A stretch of 64,000 nt of DNA from Meghimatium bilineatum (taxonomy: Eukaryota > Mollusca > Gastropoda > Stylommatophora > Philomycidae), in contig CM067311.1 in NCBI GenBank assembly GCA_034231615.1, forward strand, positions 11,542,660 through 11,606,659, read 5' to 3'. A model generated the notes under the pieces. It was not told the origin of the DNA, made no database searches, and saw only the letters and a program-made list of their open reading frames with translations. The first letter of the stretch is position 1. The number at the start of each line of letters is the position of its first letter. Positions 10,641-22,194 of the stretch are shown here, in pieces. Made by a program: the position numbers and the translations under genes.

Positions 10641-10775
10641 TGGTTTAACAGGCCACAGGTTTTTGTCAAAGCCGATACAGCATTATCTGTATTTTTACAT
10701 TAGGGATAGGAAAATATGGCTATACAAGTTGTTTTACAATTATTATGTATCCATGTCATGACCGTTTGCGATATA

Positions 10776-10972
10776 GAAGACCTCTGTACATAATTAATTA
10801 GGATTTAATTCGATAAATTATTTATTATTGTCGTGATTTTTATTGATCATTATTTATATACTTTAAGACGCATGCCAAAAATTGCCATGGTCGACCAACG
10901 AAATGGACGAAAATAATCAAAATTGACCTTTCGGGTCATGTTTACATTTTCTGTTGAAAGGTACTATAGTCA
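10776..10972. mobile_element. MITE-1 copy
   Basis: Left GAAGACCTCTGTACATAATT and AATTAGGATTTAATTCG face right TTTTCTGTTGAAAGGTAC. The centre is TTGATCATTATTTATATACT. Pairing is weaker than in other copies and the right TIR is shortened. Confidence 0.65.
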
Positions 10973-11099
10973 GTCGAAGGTTACGATCATGTACTCACAA
11001 TTTTAAAAAACACAAGATAACTGGTGTTAACACTTAACACATGTTAACTGTGATAACTGCCGAGTTCCGAAATATAGCAAATAGTAGTAATACTTTGAC

Positions 11100-11335
11100 T
11101 TGCCATGCATGTCCTAAAAGACGACTGAGTATGTTATTGGTGGCCAGGCTGACTGGCTATCCCTAAGATCAGAGAGACCCAAAAACTTGCTGCATGGATG
11201 AACCAGGTTAAAAGACGCAGATACCGCATGAAAGATGTAAACGATGACACAGGGCATTCCTTTCTCTGGTTTACATCCCGCTACTCTGTTGGAGTTTGAT
11301 AACGATACTATTGCAGAGGTAGAAGAAGAAATCAC
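11100..11335 (+). mobile_element. SINE-A, strongly diverged
   Basis: Collinear with SINE-A but with many substitutions: CATGTCCTAAAAGACGACTG, AAAAGACGCAGATACCGC, GACACAGGGCATTCC, TTGGAGTTTGATAACGA and an AGAAGAAGAA tail. It begins at the conserved CATGTCGTAAAAGGCGAC core, so the 5' head is missing. It looks like an older insertion. Confidence 0.7.
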
Positions 11336-11509
11336 CAGCTATCGCAGTCAAGCTGTATCAAAAAAGTTAATAATATCATTTCTTATTATGATTTTATCAG
11401 CTTTTCAGAGCATATGAAGAGAATGGTCAAATTCAGAAATATGTGTATAACAGCATGGCTAGATGTTTGCTCCATCGGGAACAAGAAATAATTTTCTTGC
11501 TTGATACGG

Positions 11510-11667
11510 TGTTTATAAAGTCGTTGTCCACTGTAGTCAAGACATCCGCACTAAATATAAGGATTTTATAAAGTCGCTGTCGCACTGAAGTCACACACAT
11601 CCGCACTAAATATAAGGATTTTATAAAGTCGCAGTCGCACTGAAGTCACACACATCCGCACTAAATG
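11510..11667. repeat. About 56-bp tandem repeat, 2.8 copies
   Basis: Units contain TTTATAAAGTCGCTGTCGCA, CTGAAGTCACACACATCC and GCACTAAATATAAGGA. The first unit is the most divergent. Confidence 0.85.
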
Positions 11668-11933
11668 TTCATTATTCACTTGACATCCTGTCACCACAAA
11701 TGTAAATGAATGCAATTACTTTGCCGACATCCGGTATGCAATGGTTAATCAGTCCTACTCTGTTACATGCATACGGGGTACTGATAATCTCATCAAATAT
11801 TTCAGAAGACGAATAAGGTCTATAAATTTAAAGTTAGCTCATTTATATACATGTTTCCCTATTTTATCTTTATAAATGTAATCAAATTGTGTAAGATATA
11901 TTTTACTTGGTTTAAGATATATAGTCAAAAATA

Positions 11934-12120
11934 TTTAGATATCATAACATATAGATGACAATCTTTAGATATCATAACATATAGATGACAATCTTTAGAT
12001 AGCATAACATATAGATAAAGATCTCTAGATAGCATAACATTTAGATGACAATCTTTAGATGATATAAAATATAAATGACACTCTTTCGATGATATATAAA
12101 TGCCAATCTGTGTGTGATAT
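11934..12120. repeat. 30-bp tandem repeat, about 6 copies
   Basis: Units such as TTTAGATATCATAACATATA followed by GATGACAATC. The array grades into the next one through degenerate GATGATATAA units. Confidence 0.85.
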
Positions 12121-12149
12121 AATATATGCAACTCGTGAATGATATAACT

Positions 12150-12690
12150 TATACAATATTTCGGTGATATTATCTATACAACATATGGATGATATAACGT
12201 GGAAAGATGTGGATTATATAAATTACATAAGATGTGGACGATATAACTTACATAAGCAGTGGATGATATAACTTACATTAGCTGTGGATGATATAGCTTA
12301 CATAAGCAGTGGATGATATAACGTGGAAAGCTGTGTGGATTATATAACTTACATAAGAAGTGGACGATATAACTTACATAAGCTGTGGATGATATAACTT
12401 AAATAAGCTGTGGATGATATAACGTGGAAAGCTGTGGATGATATAGCTTACATAAGAAGTGGACGACATAACTTACATAAGCTGTGGATGATATAGCTTA
12501 CATAAGCTGTGGATGATATAACTTACATAAACTGTGGATGATGTAACTTGTATAAGCTGTGGATGATATATCTTACATAAACTGTGGATGATATAACTTA
12601 CATAAACTGTGGATGATGTAACTTATATAAGCTGTGGATGATATATCTTACATAATCTGTGGATGATATAACTTACATAAGCCGTGATAA
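12150..12690. repeat. 25-bp tandem repeat, about 22 copies
   Basis: Unit GTGGATGATATAACTTACAT plus AAGCT, with AACGTGGAAAG variants at intervals, suggesting block duplications. Bases 12690-13390 contain a 62-codon frame at 12742-12930 with a CVVCGH pair of cysteines that I cannot assign. Confidence 0.9.
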
Positions 12691-13389
12691 ATGCAATCTA
12701 TGTAACATCTCATCGATAAAATCTTAACGTATTTAGGAAAATTGACAACGAAAAAAGCATTGCTCATTGTCCTAGACATGTCGGAATGCGTGCGTACAGA
12801 GATGCAGACCTTCAAAGAAGAAAGACAAATAACCCTTTCAGTTGTACTAAAAAATCCATGTGTTGTGTGTGGACATATATCTCAGGACAAGACAGACGCT
12901 GTAATCCAAGGCTGTCTGAGAGGGGCGTGAATGCACTGGAAAGCTGAGTCCTCCTGAGATTAGAAGTCAAGCACAGACTGTTGTAGAAGCTAGAAACAAC
13001 AGTCGCGCATTGCCAACTCTATTATTGGGAAAGGGGTGGGGTTCTATGTTGGAATTGTTATAGCTGTTATAGCTGTGACCGATGTTATTTATTTTTGTTT
13101 TTGAGACGTCACGTGGGCCGACTTTCGAGCCGTGGAACCTGGACAAGTATTTTGTCCGATGGCGCCTGCTTTTTAATTATGCATGAAGAAAAGAACGATG
13201 TCAATTCCTGTAGCTCAGACAGTTGAATAAAGCGCTTGATTAACGATGTGGATGATGTCAGTACGAGTGTTATTTCTATTGTTCTATCTCTCAAGTTGTT
13301 ATTGTCACCTTCAATAAACAACGTTTTCTCAATGATAAGATCCGTTTCGTATTACGTACATGGTGGGTTTTTTCTTTAAAAATATTATG

Positions 13390-13545
13390 ATCATTATCAA
13401 CAACGGAGGCACAACGTACGAGGGTCCACATAGGCCTATCGTTTCTGCGCTGATAACTTGCAGTCATACTTCACGCTCCCGGCGGAAATCGCAAGAATTT
13501 TCATGTTGATTATTAAGGAACGAACGCAAAACAAACAAAAAACGG
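13390..13545 (+). mobile_element. SINE-D 3' module, interrupted
   Basis: Pieces AACGGAGGCACAACGTA and TCACGCTCCCGGCGGAAATC match SINE-D, but about 50 bp of other sequence separates them. It ends GAACGAACGCAAAACAAAC. It shares the tail with 4405-4537. Confidence 0.65.
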
Positions 13546-13804
13546 CGAAAATATATATACTGCAGCCGTAGAAAAGCTTTTAATAAATTAATTGCTGCTG
13601 TTGTGTCCGTGTGGATTTCTTTCCGCTCTCTCGACCGTTCTCCTCCGTCGCCACTGTCTAGTTTCCATGTTAATTATCATTGACATTTAGATAATTGTAA
13701 TTTATCGATACCTCATTTTTTTTACACAAGAGGATCTTTGCAGCACAGTATATCTTAACTAGAATCATGAAGATATAAAGAAACTCACACATATATTTTA
13801 GTAC

Positions 13805-13925
<121 letters not shown>

Positions 13926-14074
13926 TGTGTTTCTTGGGGAGCATGGGATGTTCCTGACAAAATCCAACGATTTCTATGCTATGATGTCCTCTTCAAGTGT
14001 GTCAACAAGGTCTTAGCTATTTTGGTCTTTATCGCCACTGTTTTTCTGTAGTTCTTCATCAGTTTTCGAACACC

Positions 14075-14340
14075 ACGTTGATTCAGGTTCAGAATATGTC
14101 CGGTTATGTGTGAATTCAGGTTCCGAATATGTCCGGTTATGTGTGAATTCAGGTTCAGAATATGTCCGGTTATGTGTGAATTCAGGTTCAGAATATGTCC
14201 GGTCATGTGTGAATTCAGGTTCAGAATATGTCCGGTTATGTGTGAATTCAGGTTCAGAATATGTCTGATTATGTGTGAATTCAGGTTCAGAATATGTCCG
14301 GTTATGTGTGCATTCAGGTTCAGAATATGTCCGGTTATTT
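14075..14340. repeat. 33-bp minisatellite, 8 copies
   Basis: Unit TTCAGGTTCAGAATATGTCC plus GGTTATGTGTGAA, very uniform. A 33-bp period keeps frames open on both strands (11-residue repeats). Neither frame has a credible start context or flanking coding sequence. Confidence 0.93.
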
Positions 14341-14361
14341 TGTTGGACTTTTTCTGAGCGT

Positions 14362-14755
14362 GTCATATCCATTTTGCTTTTTATCTTGACCTCCAATTCA
14401 CACGTGTATATTTTTTATCTTGACCCCTGCCTGACACTTGTATATTTTTTATCTTAACCTCCAATTCAACGTGTATATTTTTTATCTCGACCTCCACCTG
14501 GCATTGCTATTTTTGTATATCGACTTCCAGCTGGCACTTGTATATTTTTTTTATCTTTGACCTCCAATTCGCACTTGTATATTTCTTATCTTGACCTCCA
14601 CCTGGCATTTGAATATTTTTTTATCTTGACCTCCAATTCTCACGTGTACATTTTTTAACTTGACCTCCAATTCACACGTGTATATTTTTTATCTTGACCT
14701 CCACATAGCACTTGTATATTTTTTTTATCTTGACCTCCAATTCGCACGTGTATAC
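14362..14755. repeat. About 37-bp minisatellite, 11 copies
   Basis: Two alternating forms share TTTTTTATCTTGACCTCCA; one continues ATTCACACGTGTATA, the other CCTGGCACTTGTATA. The alternation suggests a dimeric higher-order unit. It starts about 20 bp after the preceding array. Confidence 0.9.
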
Positions 14756-15069
14756 AAAAATTTTCATACACGGATTTATGCAACTTTTGTCCCGTGTTGT
14801 ATTTCTTAGAAAATAAATATAATATACATACATGAGAATATTATACATAAAACTACAACTAATACTGATACGGTAAAGATAGAAATAATTATACTTACCA
14901 ATAGTATGAACAATAAGAGTTGACGTTTCGGATCTTCGTTAGAACAATAACGACACAATAACGGATGAAATTAAAACTGAAATGATTATATCAATGTTAT
15001 TATTCCTATCTATCTAGAAAATGGAGCGACTTCGTCACAAATAGTTATCTAAGAGACAAAACACACCAA

Positions 15070-15355
15070 GAGATAATGTTTCAAACATCATAAGAAAACG
15101 AAGATTGAAATACCTTGGTCACGTTTTACGACTAGATGTAAACAGAATAAACCAACAAGCCCTTATGTGGTCACCTGAGGGTAAAAGAAAAAGAGGAAGA
15201 CCAAAAACGACCCTTAAAACACAATTCTTAAAGAAGGGGAATTAATAGGCTGTAAAGACCATACAGGAACTAAAGCTGCAGGCAGCGAACCGCATTATAT
15301 GGAGAACCAAAACCTCTGCCCTATGTGTCGCTTACGGCACGAAAGGAACTAACTA
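15070..15355 (+). pseudogene. RTE-like LINE ORF2 C-terminal relic
   Basis: With frame corrections it reads [15 protein letters not shown], then [20 protein letters not shown], then KTIQELKLQAANRIIWRT. The order LGHVLR, GKRxRGRP, TI..L...R..WR is known from RTE-like non-LTR elements. It ends AACTAACTAACTAA, a plausible 3' tail. Stops and frameshifts show it is inactive. Confidence 0.7.
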
Positions 15356-15362
15356 ACTAATC

Positions 15363-15640
15363 TATCTATACGCTTTGACCCTTGTTTGCCTTGCAGGGGT
15401 GGAAGAGTTCTTTGGAGATGGCCTTCTTGTATGCTATTTGTAAGTTGTTCCTGTAGCTTCTTTGATTTCTGTGATCCATCTTTCACATGTTCTGGCTCTG
15501 GCTTTATAGCCGTCATGTCTATGTGTTAGGGCCATCTGTGGTATGCTGTCTGTTAGTAGTCTGGAAGCGTGTGAAAACCACTTGATCTGTTGTCTTTTGA
15601 TGTGTTCCAATACTGGTATGTTTATTGTTTATAACAGTTT
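15363..15640 (-). pseudogene. LINE-Y ORF2 C-terminal relic
   Basis: Minus-strand copy matching 18843-19130: the complement of PVLEHIKRQQIKWF and then the CKGRPRK-like basic region. It abuts the RTE-like relic 5' to it in opposite orientation. Bases 15640-16180 include a short ATT repeat (15824-15842) and a CCGAAACGTCAATTTGC motif. Confidence 0.75.
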
Positions 15641-16177
15641 AAAGCTGGCAATCTGTGTTTGTGTATTTGTTCCTTATTACGTATGCATATAATTACAATG
15701 TATGCATATAATTACAATCACATTTGATCAATACTGTATATTTTTCATGTATTATTATATCATTATTGTTCCAAGTAAGATATTATACCGAAACGTCAAT
15801 TTGCATTATTTTTTTCCTCTTTATTATTATTATTATTATTTTTATATTATTGTCATTATCAGTAGTAGTTTATGTAAGACATACTTATTTTAATATTTGT
15901 CTTACCACATCCCACGCATGATAGTTGTATCCTCTCTGGAATTTATATGTTTATTTCTCAGAGCTTGTACTTTTATCTCAGTATTTTCATTCCTCTGGTT
16001 TTTCTGAGGTCATTGAATTTCATAATTAGTGCGTGCGATACAGCAATTTAATTCCTTAGTCATTTTCTCATTATTCAACCTACTCCAAGTGAGACTGTAT
16101 TAGTACATTAGTCTTAACGGACTCAACTTGGACCCCTGACAGAGATAAGTGCAAATAGTAGCTAACTTCAAACGAGA

Positions 16178-16682
16178 ATGGCCCGCAAACACGCTAGGAA
16201 AATGACTATAACATATTTAATGGTAATAATGTCTTTCACCCAAAACCTGGATGACTTTTTATATGGATCGAGGAATGCCGCGTCGAAACAAGAAACTATA
16301 ACCAACGTTACACAGCGTAATTTTGAAAGTAACACAGGATCGTCTAGTGCAATGTTTCCCAACTTTATTTTAACCATGCCCCACCTTAGTTTTTCTGAAA
16401 TTCTGATTTCCCCCCCCCCCCCCCCCCCCCCATGAATCATATACATATTTTTATATATTCAAAAATTGAATTATTCCCTAAATGAAGCCTAATTACAACT
16501 TTTTCAAATTGCTCCCCTGGACAATCAAATTGCCCTCTTGTGGGGCGTGGACCCCACGTTGGAAAACACTGGTCTAGTGGATAATGAAACTTCACTGGAC
16601 GATGCAGTTTTACAGAGATTATTACAACGTCAACAAACATCCCGTACAGGTATTGAAATATCTTCAGTAAAAACAAACATAT
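16178..16682 (+). pseudogene. Unidentified ORF broken by a hAT MITE
   Basis: A frame opens at 16178 (MARKHARKMTITYLMVIMSF) and runs to TGSSS at the MITE insertion point (16350). After the MITE, another frame reads DNETSLDDAVLQRLLQ and RQQTSRTGIEISSVKTNI before a stop at about 16682. If the MITE and one target duplication are removed, the two halves are out of frame by one base, so the gene was either already decayed or these are chance frames. The C-terminal piece recurs inverted at 16833-16872. Family not recognised. Confidence 0.3.
16350..16571. mobile_element. hAT-type MITE with 8-bp TSD
   Basis: TIRs CAATGTTTCCCAAC (left) and GTTGGAAAACACTG (right) are flanked by an exact 8-bp duplication GTCTAGTG (16342-16349 and 16572-16579). 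An 8-bp duplication with CAGTGTTTCCCAAC-like ends is characteristic of hAT transposons. Inside is a 22-base C run (16410-16431). There is no transposase; mobilisation would need a hAT element elsewhere. Confidence 0.9.
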
Positions 16683-16872
16683 AAAATTGTTCTCTGGTTT
16701 CCTACTTAAATTTACTTGTATAAGCAATATTTGAAGCAAAATTGTATTGTCTATATATGTTATCAATATGTTTACAAGAAGACTTATCGGCCCTTGTATA
16801 ACTAATACGGATATTATGTTATATGTTTGTTGTTACTGAGGATATTTCAATACCTTTACGGGATGTTTGTTG
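16631..16872. repeat. 40-bp inverted repeat with 160-bp spacer
   Basis: 16631-16670 (CAACAAACATCCCGTACAGG, then TATTGAAATATCTTCAGTAA) is repeated in inverted orientation at 16833-16872 with two or three mismatches. Both arms read QQTSR(T/K)GIEISSV in their own sense. It may be a duplicated fragment of the broken ORF or the TIR of an element. Confidence 0.7.
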
Positions 16873-16930
16873 TTGTTGTAATTGTCCTTGTTTCGATTGG
16901 TCCGTTCCGGTGACTTTGAGTGCAGGGTTT

Positions 16931-17215
16931 CTTCTTCTTCTTCTACTGCGTTCATTCTCAAACTCCTGAAGATTAGCAGGATGTAGTCCGGAGAACGGAA
17001 TGCGTTGTGTCATAGTTTACAGCACTGCTGTGATATCTGCGCCTTTCGGCCTGACACATCGGACATCAGCATGGCTTTGGGTCACTGACCCTATATGGAA
17101 TGGGACAACCAACTCCATCCCATAACCTCCTTAGTCGCCTTTTACGACATGCGTGGAAGGTAAACAGTGTTGCTAGTCTTCGCTCCCCTTTCGGTCCCCG
17201 GCAACACAAGGGCGA
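16931..17215 (-). mobile_element. SINE-A, reference copy with 12-bp TSD
   Basis: Exact 12-bp duplication AGTGCAGGGTTT at 16919-16930 and 17216-17227. The 285-bp insert on the minus strand runs from CGCCCTTGTGTTGCCGGGG, through CATGTCGTAAAAGGCGACTA and GATATCACAGCAGTGCTGTA, to an (AGAAG)-type tail. The central CGTAAAAGGCGACTAA block resembles a conserved core I recall from molluscan SINEs. I could not identify convincing pol III A and B boxes in the head. Bases 17228-18490 hold no further feature I recognise. Confidence 0.92.
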
Positions 17216-18496
17216 AGTGCAGGGTTTGAATGTCTTGACAAAGTCGCATCTTTTTTTGGAGATGCGGTTAGTTAAGTATGGAAGAACGCGTGTGCTATAG
17301 TTGCTAGGCGATTTGGTGCCGTTGAAACGACTGGTTCAATTCCCGTTAGTCTCAAGAATTACTAATTTATATAGAACCATTTCATTACACCAAAGTGGAA
17401 CAGTGAGTTGCTGGATTCTGATGGAATTCACGAGTGGAGGATCACAGAACATATGAACTTGTGTGTGACTTTGTGATAACTTACACTCGTAACTTAAAAC
17501 AAAAATTAAATGTCACTTCTTATGGTCATGTACACTTTTCCAGTAAACGTACACGAGTCAAATTTGTGATATATTAGTGTTGAAAATATATATAAAAAAA
17601 TGGAGGGCATGATTTAGGTACTTATGCCACTCCGACCACTGAAGTATTTATGAGAACAAAAACAAATGACGACTGAACATTGATATAAAGGTAAATGAGA
17701 TTCATGAGTACATACTGTTAAGAAAGTACTTTGTTTGTCTTCCCAACTCATTATCCCCAAGGGTTTTTTTGCACAGTCGTTTTATATATAATATTAACTA
17801 TAATAAATTAGTTTCATTGGCTTACAGACGAGACAGAAGACTTTACTTAACTGGCTATCTTATCGGCGTCTCGGAGCGAAAAAGTTAATGTGCATATAAT
17901 TGCAATGTGGAAAAAAGAATATAGTAAATCTAACATGAATACATTTCAGTGAGGTTTATTTTATTAAAACAGAACAGGGATGACTTTCATGACCTCTGTC
18001 TGTAGTTGTCTATTGACATAAATAAATCACAGTATAAAAATGAAAACAGAAGACACAAATTTCCTTAATTAAGAATAATTTTATGTGAATTTGGAGTCCT
18101 TGACAAAGTAATGATCAAGTAAATACAGGAAGTGACGTTTTAAGCATGATCTGAATTTAAAGCTTTTTAATGTGATATGAGTATTTAAAATGTTTATTTT
18201 CGGGGGTTTTTCTGACTTTTTAAAGTATTTCCAGCATTTCGGCTATAATTTTTTTATCTTCTAACCCTGACACATCGGCTCTCTTCGTGTAACCATTTAT
18301 TATAACCTGCGTTTATTCACTTCATTTATTAGATAGGCCCCTCATTAATTTTCTTGTAAACGGGTTTGAAAAGCTATTTTATTTGAGGCTAAATGTTGTG
18401 TGTATTCTTTGTTTGGTAAATATATTTTGGTGGAAACGTTGATTGATCGCTGTTGCGCTTTTTGCCACTGGCTATAAAATCTTCCATGCGCGTATA

Positions 18497-18632
18497 AGCA
18501 AGAAAACATGCAGTAATGAAAGTGCACTTATTAGCAAGAAATCATGCAGTTATGAAAGTGCACTTATTAGCAAGAAAACATGCAGAAATGAAACTGCACT
18601 TATTAGCAAGAAAACATGCAGTAATGAAAGAA
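18497..18632. repeat. 36-bp tandem repeat, about 4 copies
   Basis: Unit AGCAAGAAAACATGCAGTAA plus TGAAAGTGCACTTATT. The 36-bp period gives a 12-residue frame (ISKKTCSNESAL). A simple CTATACTACTA-type tract follows at 18778-18830. Confidence 0.88.
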
Positions 18633-18842
18633 ATCACATTAGGTCGAGTTACACCGTAAGTTTTGTTTTGTTTGTTGTATAATGTGTGTGTAAGCTTCGC
18701 TGTATTCATCTCCTGTTCTGATGTTTAACTTCTGTTGTAGTTTGTAGGCGGCATACATCTTTCATTGATTGATCTACTATACTGTACTGTACTAAACTAT
18801 ACTATACTACTACTATACTACTATAGTATAACAAAGTAGTAC

Positions 18843-19130
18843 ATAACATCAGACAGATAACCACAACAATACCAGTATTGGAACACATCAAAAGACAACA
18901 GATCAAGTGGTTTTCACACGCTTCCAGACTACCAACAGACAGCATACCACATAGGCCATGATGCATAGATATAAGGGCAATAAAGTCAAAGGCACGAAAG
19001 TAAAAGATGGATCACAGAAATCAAAATAGCCACAGGAAAAAGCTTACAAACACCATACAGAAAGACGCCATCTACAGAGAGCTCTTCTACCCCAACCGCC
19101 TCAAGGCAAACAAGGAATACAGCGTATAAT
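18843..19130 (+). pseudogene. LINE-Y ORF2 C-terminal relic
   Basis: Reads TTIPVLEHIKRQQIKWFSHA, SRLPTDSIPH, a stop, then basic and helical residues ending in ELFYPNRLKANKEYSV and a stop. The ending ELF(Y)P..R..NKEY is shared with 39060-39235 and, inverted, with 15363-15640. This defines the ORF2 C-terminus of family Y. Confidence 0.78.
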
Positions 19131-19492
19131 ATAGTAGTAGTAGTAACGAATGATCCTAAGTACAAAATGAAACAGACACAATATATAACAGATTATGTGC
19201 AGCAAAACTATGATCCGACAGGTGAAAAATGTGTAGAGCGTGGTACTGAAAGCAATCCAGAAAAAAACAGACTGTTTCGAGAAGAACTTTATTATAATGA
19301 ATTGAGCTGTTAAATAGTGAGGGGAGGGGGGTTTGGGCGTTAAACCCCTCCCACCGCCATTCAGTAATAGAAATTCACCGGAAAAGTCGTGCACAACACC
19401 TCCCCCCCCCCCATATTCCTTTCTCTTCAGGATTTTACAAATAAATGTTCACAAAAAATTTCTCAAGAAAATGCAGGGAAAACGTGAATGAA

Positions 19493-19770
19493 TTGTATTT
19501 ATGTAAACCCCCTCTTACTGATTTATGTAAACCCTCTCGTACTGATTTATTTATGTAAACCTCCTCTTATTGATTTATGCAAACCTCTTATTGATTTATG
19601 CAAACCTCTTATTGATTTATGCAAACCTCCTCTTATTGATTTATGCAAACCTCCTCTTATTGATTTATGTAAACATCATCCTACTAATATATGTAAATAC
19701 AATTTATTGATTTAACTTAAACCCCTCTTATTTATTTATGTGATAACCCTCTTATTGATTTATGTAAGCA
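19493..19770. repeat. 21-24 bp tandem repeat, about 12 copies
   Basis: Unit TTGATTTATGTAAACCTCCT plus CTTA, with a shorter form lacking CCT. Upstream at 19320-19412 lie G- and C-rich runs. Bases 19770-20415 show nothing I recognise. Confidence 0.88.
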
Positions 19771-20414
19771 CTGTCATACTGAAGACTTATATACGGACTG
19801 TGACAAGTAATAATTTAAAAGCTTTTAAAATAGTTGTAATTTACCAACAGTTGTAATTTACCAACAGTTGTAGTAGAACGAATCACTTCAGTTGGGCTAA
19901 GCGTGCAATGGTCAAACCACAAGAGTGGGTAAATCAATCATATATTTGCAGTGCAAAAAACGATATCAGATCGAGGGCCGCTTATATTCCCAACTGTGAA
20001 GTGTCTCTGAAACTGCAAACTTAATACGGGTATCTTATAATCCCAACTGGCTTGAGGTTCCACGCGGAGATGGTGCGGAATGTTAATATTGCATTGCGCC
20101 TAAACGATCAACAATTGTTGGAAAACAAAGCTGTATACATGATATGGTTTTAATATTATTATTTTTGTTGCTGTTGAATGGGGTGGCGTGCATATGAACA
20201 ATGCAAGTATTGCTTACAGATTTTAATGTGATTATATTCATTATAAAGTAGCAAAATATAGTATTACATTATATCAGTCTGCGATCATTTTAAAGGCGTA
20301 TATATCTTGTCAATATTAAAATTAGAGTAGTAACTCAAACGTAATGGACATTTTTGTAATGCGAATTTTTTATCATATTTTGAACACATCATTATTTTGT
20401 AAAACAGACAGCAG

Positions 20415-20503
20415 CCTATATCATAGAATCGGGAGTCCCAACCTGACTGAGTAATGATCTATATCATAGAATCCGGAGTCCCAACCTCACCAAGTAATGA
20501 TCG
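20415..20503. repeat. Direct duplication of about 44 bp
   Basis: TATATCATAGAATCGGGAGT with CCCAACCTGACTGAGTAATG is followed by a second copy with a few substitutions. Confidence 0.85.
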
Positions 20504-20547
20504 CCGAAGATATTTTGTAAGCAGTTTCTCTAACCGCTTACAACTTG

Positions 20548-20880
20548 CACATCTATCTATACGATGTGACACTTTTTTGCCTTTCGGCGTCAGGGGTGGA
20601 AGTGTTCTCTGGAGATGGCTTTCTTGTTGATGTTTGTAAGCTTGTTCCTGTGGCTTATTTTATTTCTTTGATCCATCTTTTACATGGTCTGCCTCTGACT
20701 TTATAGCCGTAATGTCTATGTGTCATGGTCATTTGTGGCATGCTATCTGTTGGTAGTCTGGAAGCGTGTAAAAACCACTTTATCTGTTGTCTTTGGAATA
20801 CAAATGAATCAAATGTTCAAATGAATACAATACTGGTATTGTTTAGTTTACCTGTCTGATGTTATCGTATTAATTCTATC
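20548..20880 (-). pseudogene. LINE-Y ORF2 C-terminal relic
   Basis: Parallel to 15363-15640: CAGGGGTGGAAGTGTTCTCT, GATCCATCTTTTACATGG, TGGCATGCTATCTGTTGG and CACTTTATCTGTTGTCTTTG. It runs into a MITE-1 copy at its 5' side. Confidence 0.75.
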
Positions 20881-21078
20881 TCTTAACTACACTCCGAGTA
20901 TCTTCGTTGACATTGTCCTGTTTCCGTTGGCCACTATTTATATACTTGGAGTAGCTTTGGCTATTTTTGACATGCGATTCCAAGTATATAAATAGTCACC
21001 AACGGAAATTAAGACAATAATACAAACATGTAATGGATAACGGCTTAATTAATTCTGTTCAGATGTCTTCTGAAGCAG
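20880..21078. mobile_element. MITE-1 copy
   Basis: Clear palindrome around 20975: CCGTTGGCCACTATTTATAT and ACTTGGAGTAGC face GATTCCAAGTATATAAATAG and TCACCAACGG. The right TIR has CTTAATTAATTCTGTTCAG; the left TIR is degraded. Bases 21080-22060 contain a GATCGAAACGTC motif (21180, inverted) and no gene I can support. Confidence 0.78.
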
Positions 21079-22059
21079 AAGGACATGTTCATACACAAAA
21101 ATAACGGCAATAGACACCAAATAGCGCAAGTAAATGAAGATTTATACATTCGTACCACGTATAATAATGCACAAATCGACGTTTCGATCAAAAGACCTTT
21201 ATTAAAGAAACATTCACAACATCACATGACGAAAAAAAACTGAGCACTGCAAATACAGAAGTACATGAAGCGATTTACTGGAGACGGAGAGTGTAGACGA
21301 ACAACTTTATTACTGCCCCGTGATACTTTGTAATGAATATCAAATAGCACTCTTTATGTTGTTTAACAAAGACATACCAGCCACAGGTATTAACACACAG
21401 TCAGTCATTTAGAAGGTTATCATTGTAATCTCATGAGGGCCGGTTGGATTATATGAAGGGGGAATAATTCTCTCATGCTTTATGCAAAATCCTAAAGCGT
21501 GAAAAATGAACTTCGTCTGGAACGGTAATTTCTTTACTGAAAAAAAAAACGTCGTCAGAACATCTCACATGAGCAAACATTTACAATGGTTAATGCTGAT
21601 TTGAAAACTAGCAAAAGTTTCTAATAGATCTTTAACACTTAAAGTAGGTTCATAAGTTTTTGAGAAACCGCAAAGTGTATAGGTATCTTATAACGACTAT
21701 AGTCACAATAACCAGCTAAAATCATCATTTAATAGTGATATTTAGAAGTACAGGGTGTCTATAAATGTCACTAAGCACTCATTTGTTGTTGTTTTTCGTC
21801 CATCACAAGTGATGATAATTTGTTATATCCACTTTTGAAATTCAGTTACAATTAGGTTATTGACTCTGAATTGCACACTCATTTACTCTGGCGGTAACAC
21901 CACGCCAAGAGAGTTGTGAGTATTTAATACCGATTCTGTGTGACGTCAGTGCACACCGACTGTATAGACGACCTACAATTTGTGTCTTCCAATCCCTTTT
22001 TTGTCTGATGACCATCTCTTCTGTTTAGATATTTCCAGTACATCCAGCTTCCCCGTCTT

Positions 22060-22181
22060 TTAAAGACCTTTCAACATAATTAATTAGGCCTTATTTTCTA
22101 ACGATTTTCGTTATTGTCCTGTTTCGGTTGGTCACTATTTATAAACTTGGAATCACCTTAGCTATTTGTTGCATGTGACAC
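22060..22181. mobile_element. MITE-1 left half
   Basis: Intact left TIR AAAGACCTTTCAACATAATT and AATTAGGCCTTATTTTC, then TTGGTCACTATTTATAAACT. The right half is missing; a SINE-A copy begins just after the centre. Confidence 0.75.
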
Positions 22182-22194
22182 ATATTCCATGATC

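Noticed and set aside
14013..14457. Repeat peptide genes (EPEFTHNRTYS and MCEFRFRICPV)
   Set aside because: A uniform 33-bp minisatellite keeps both strands open; start codons fall within the repeat.
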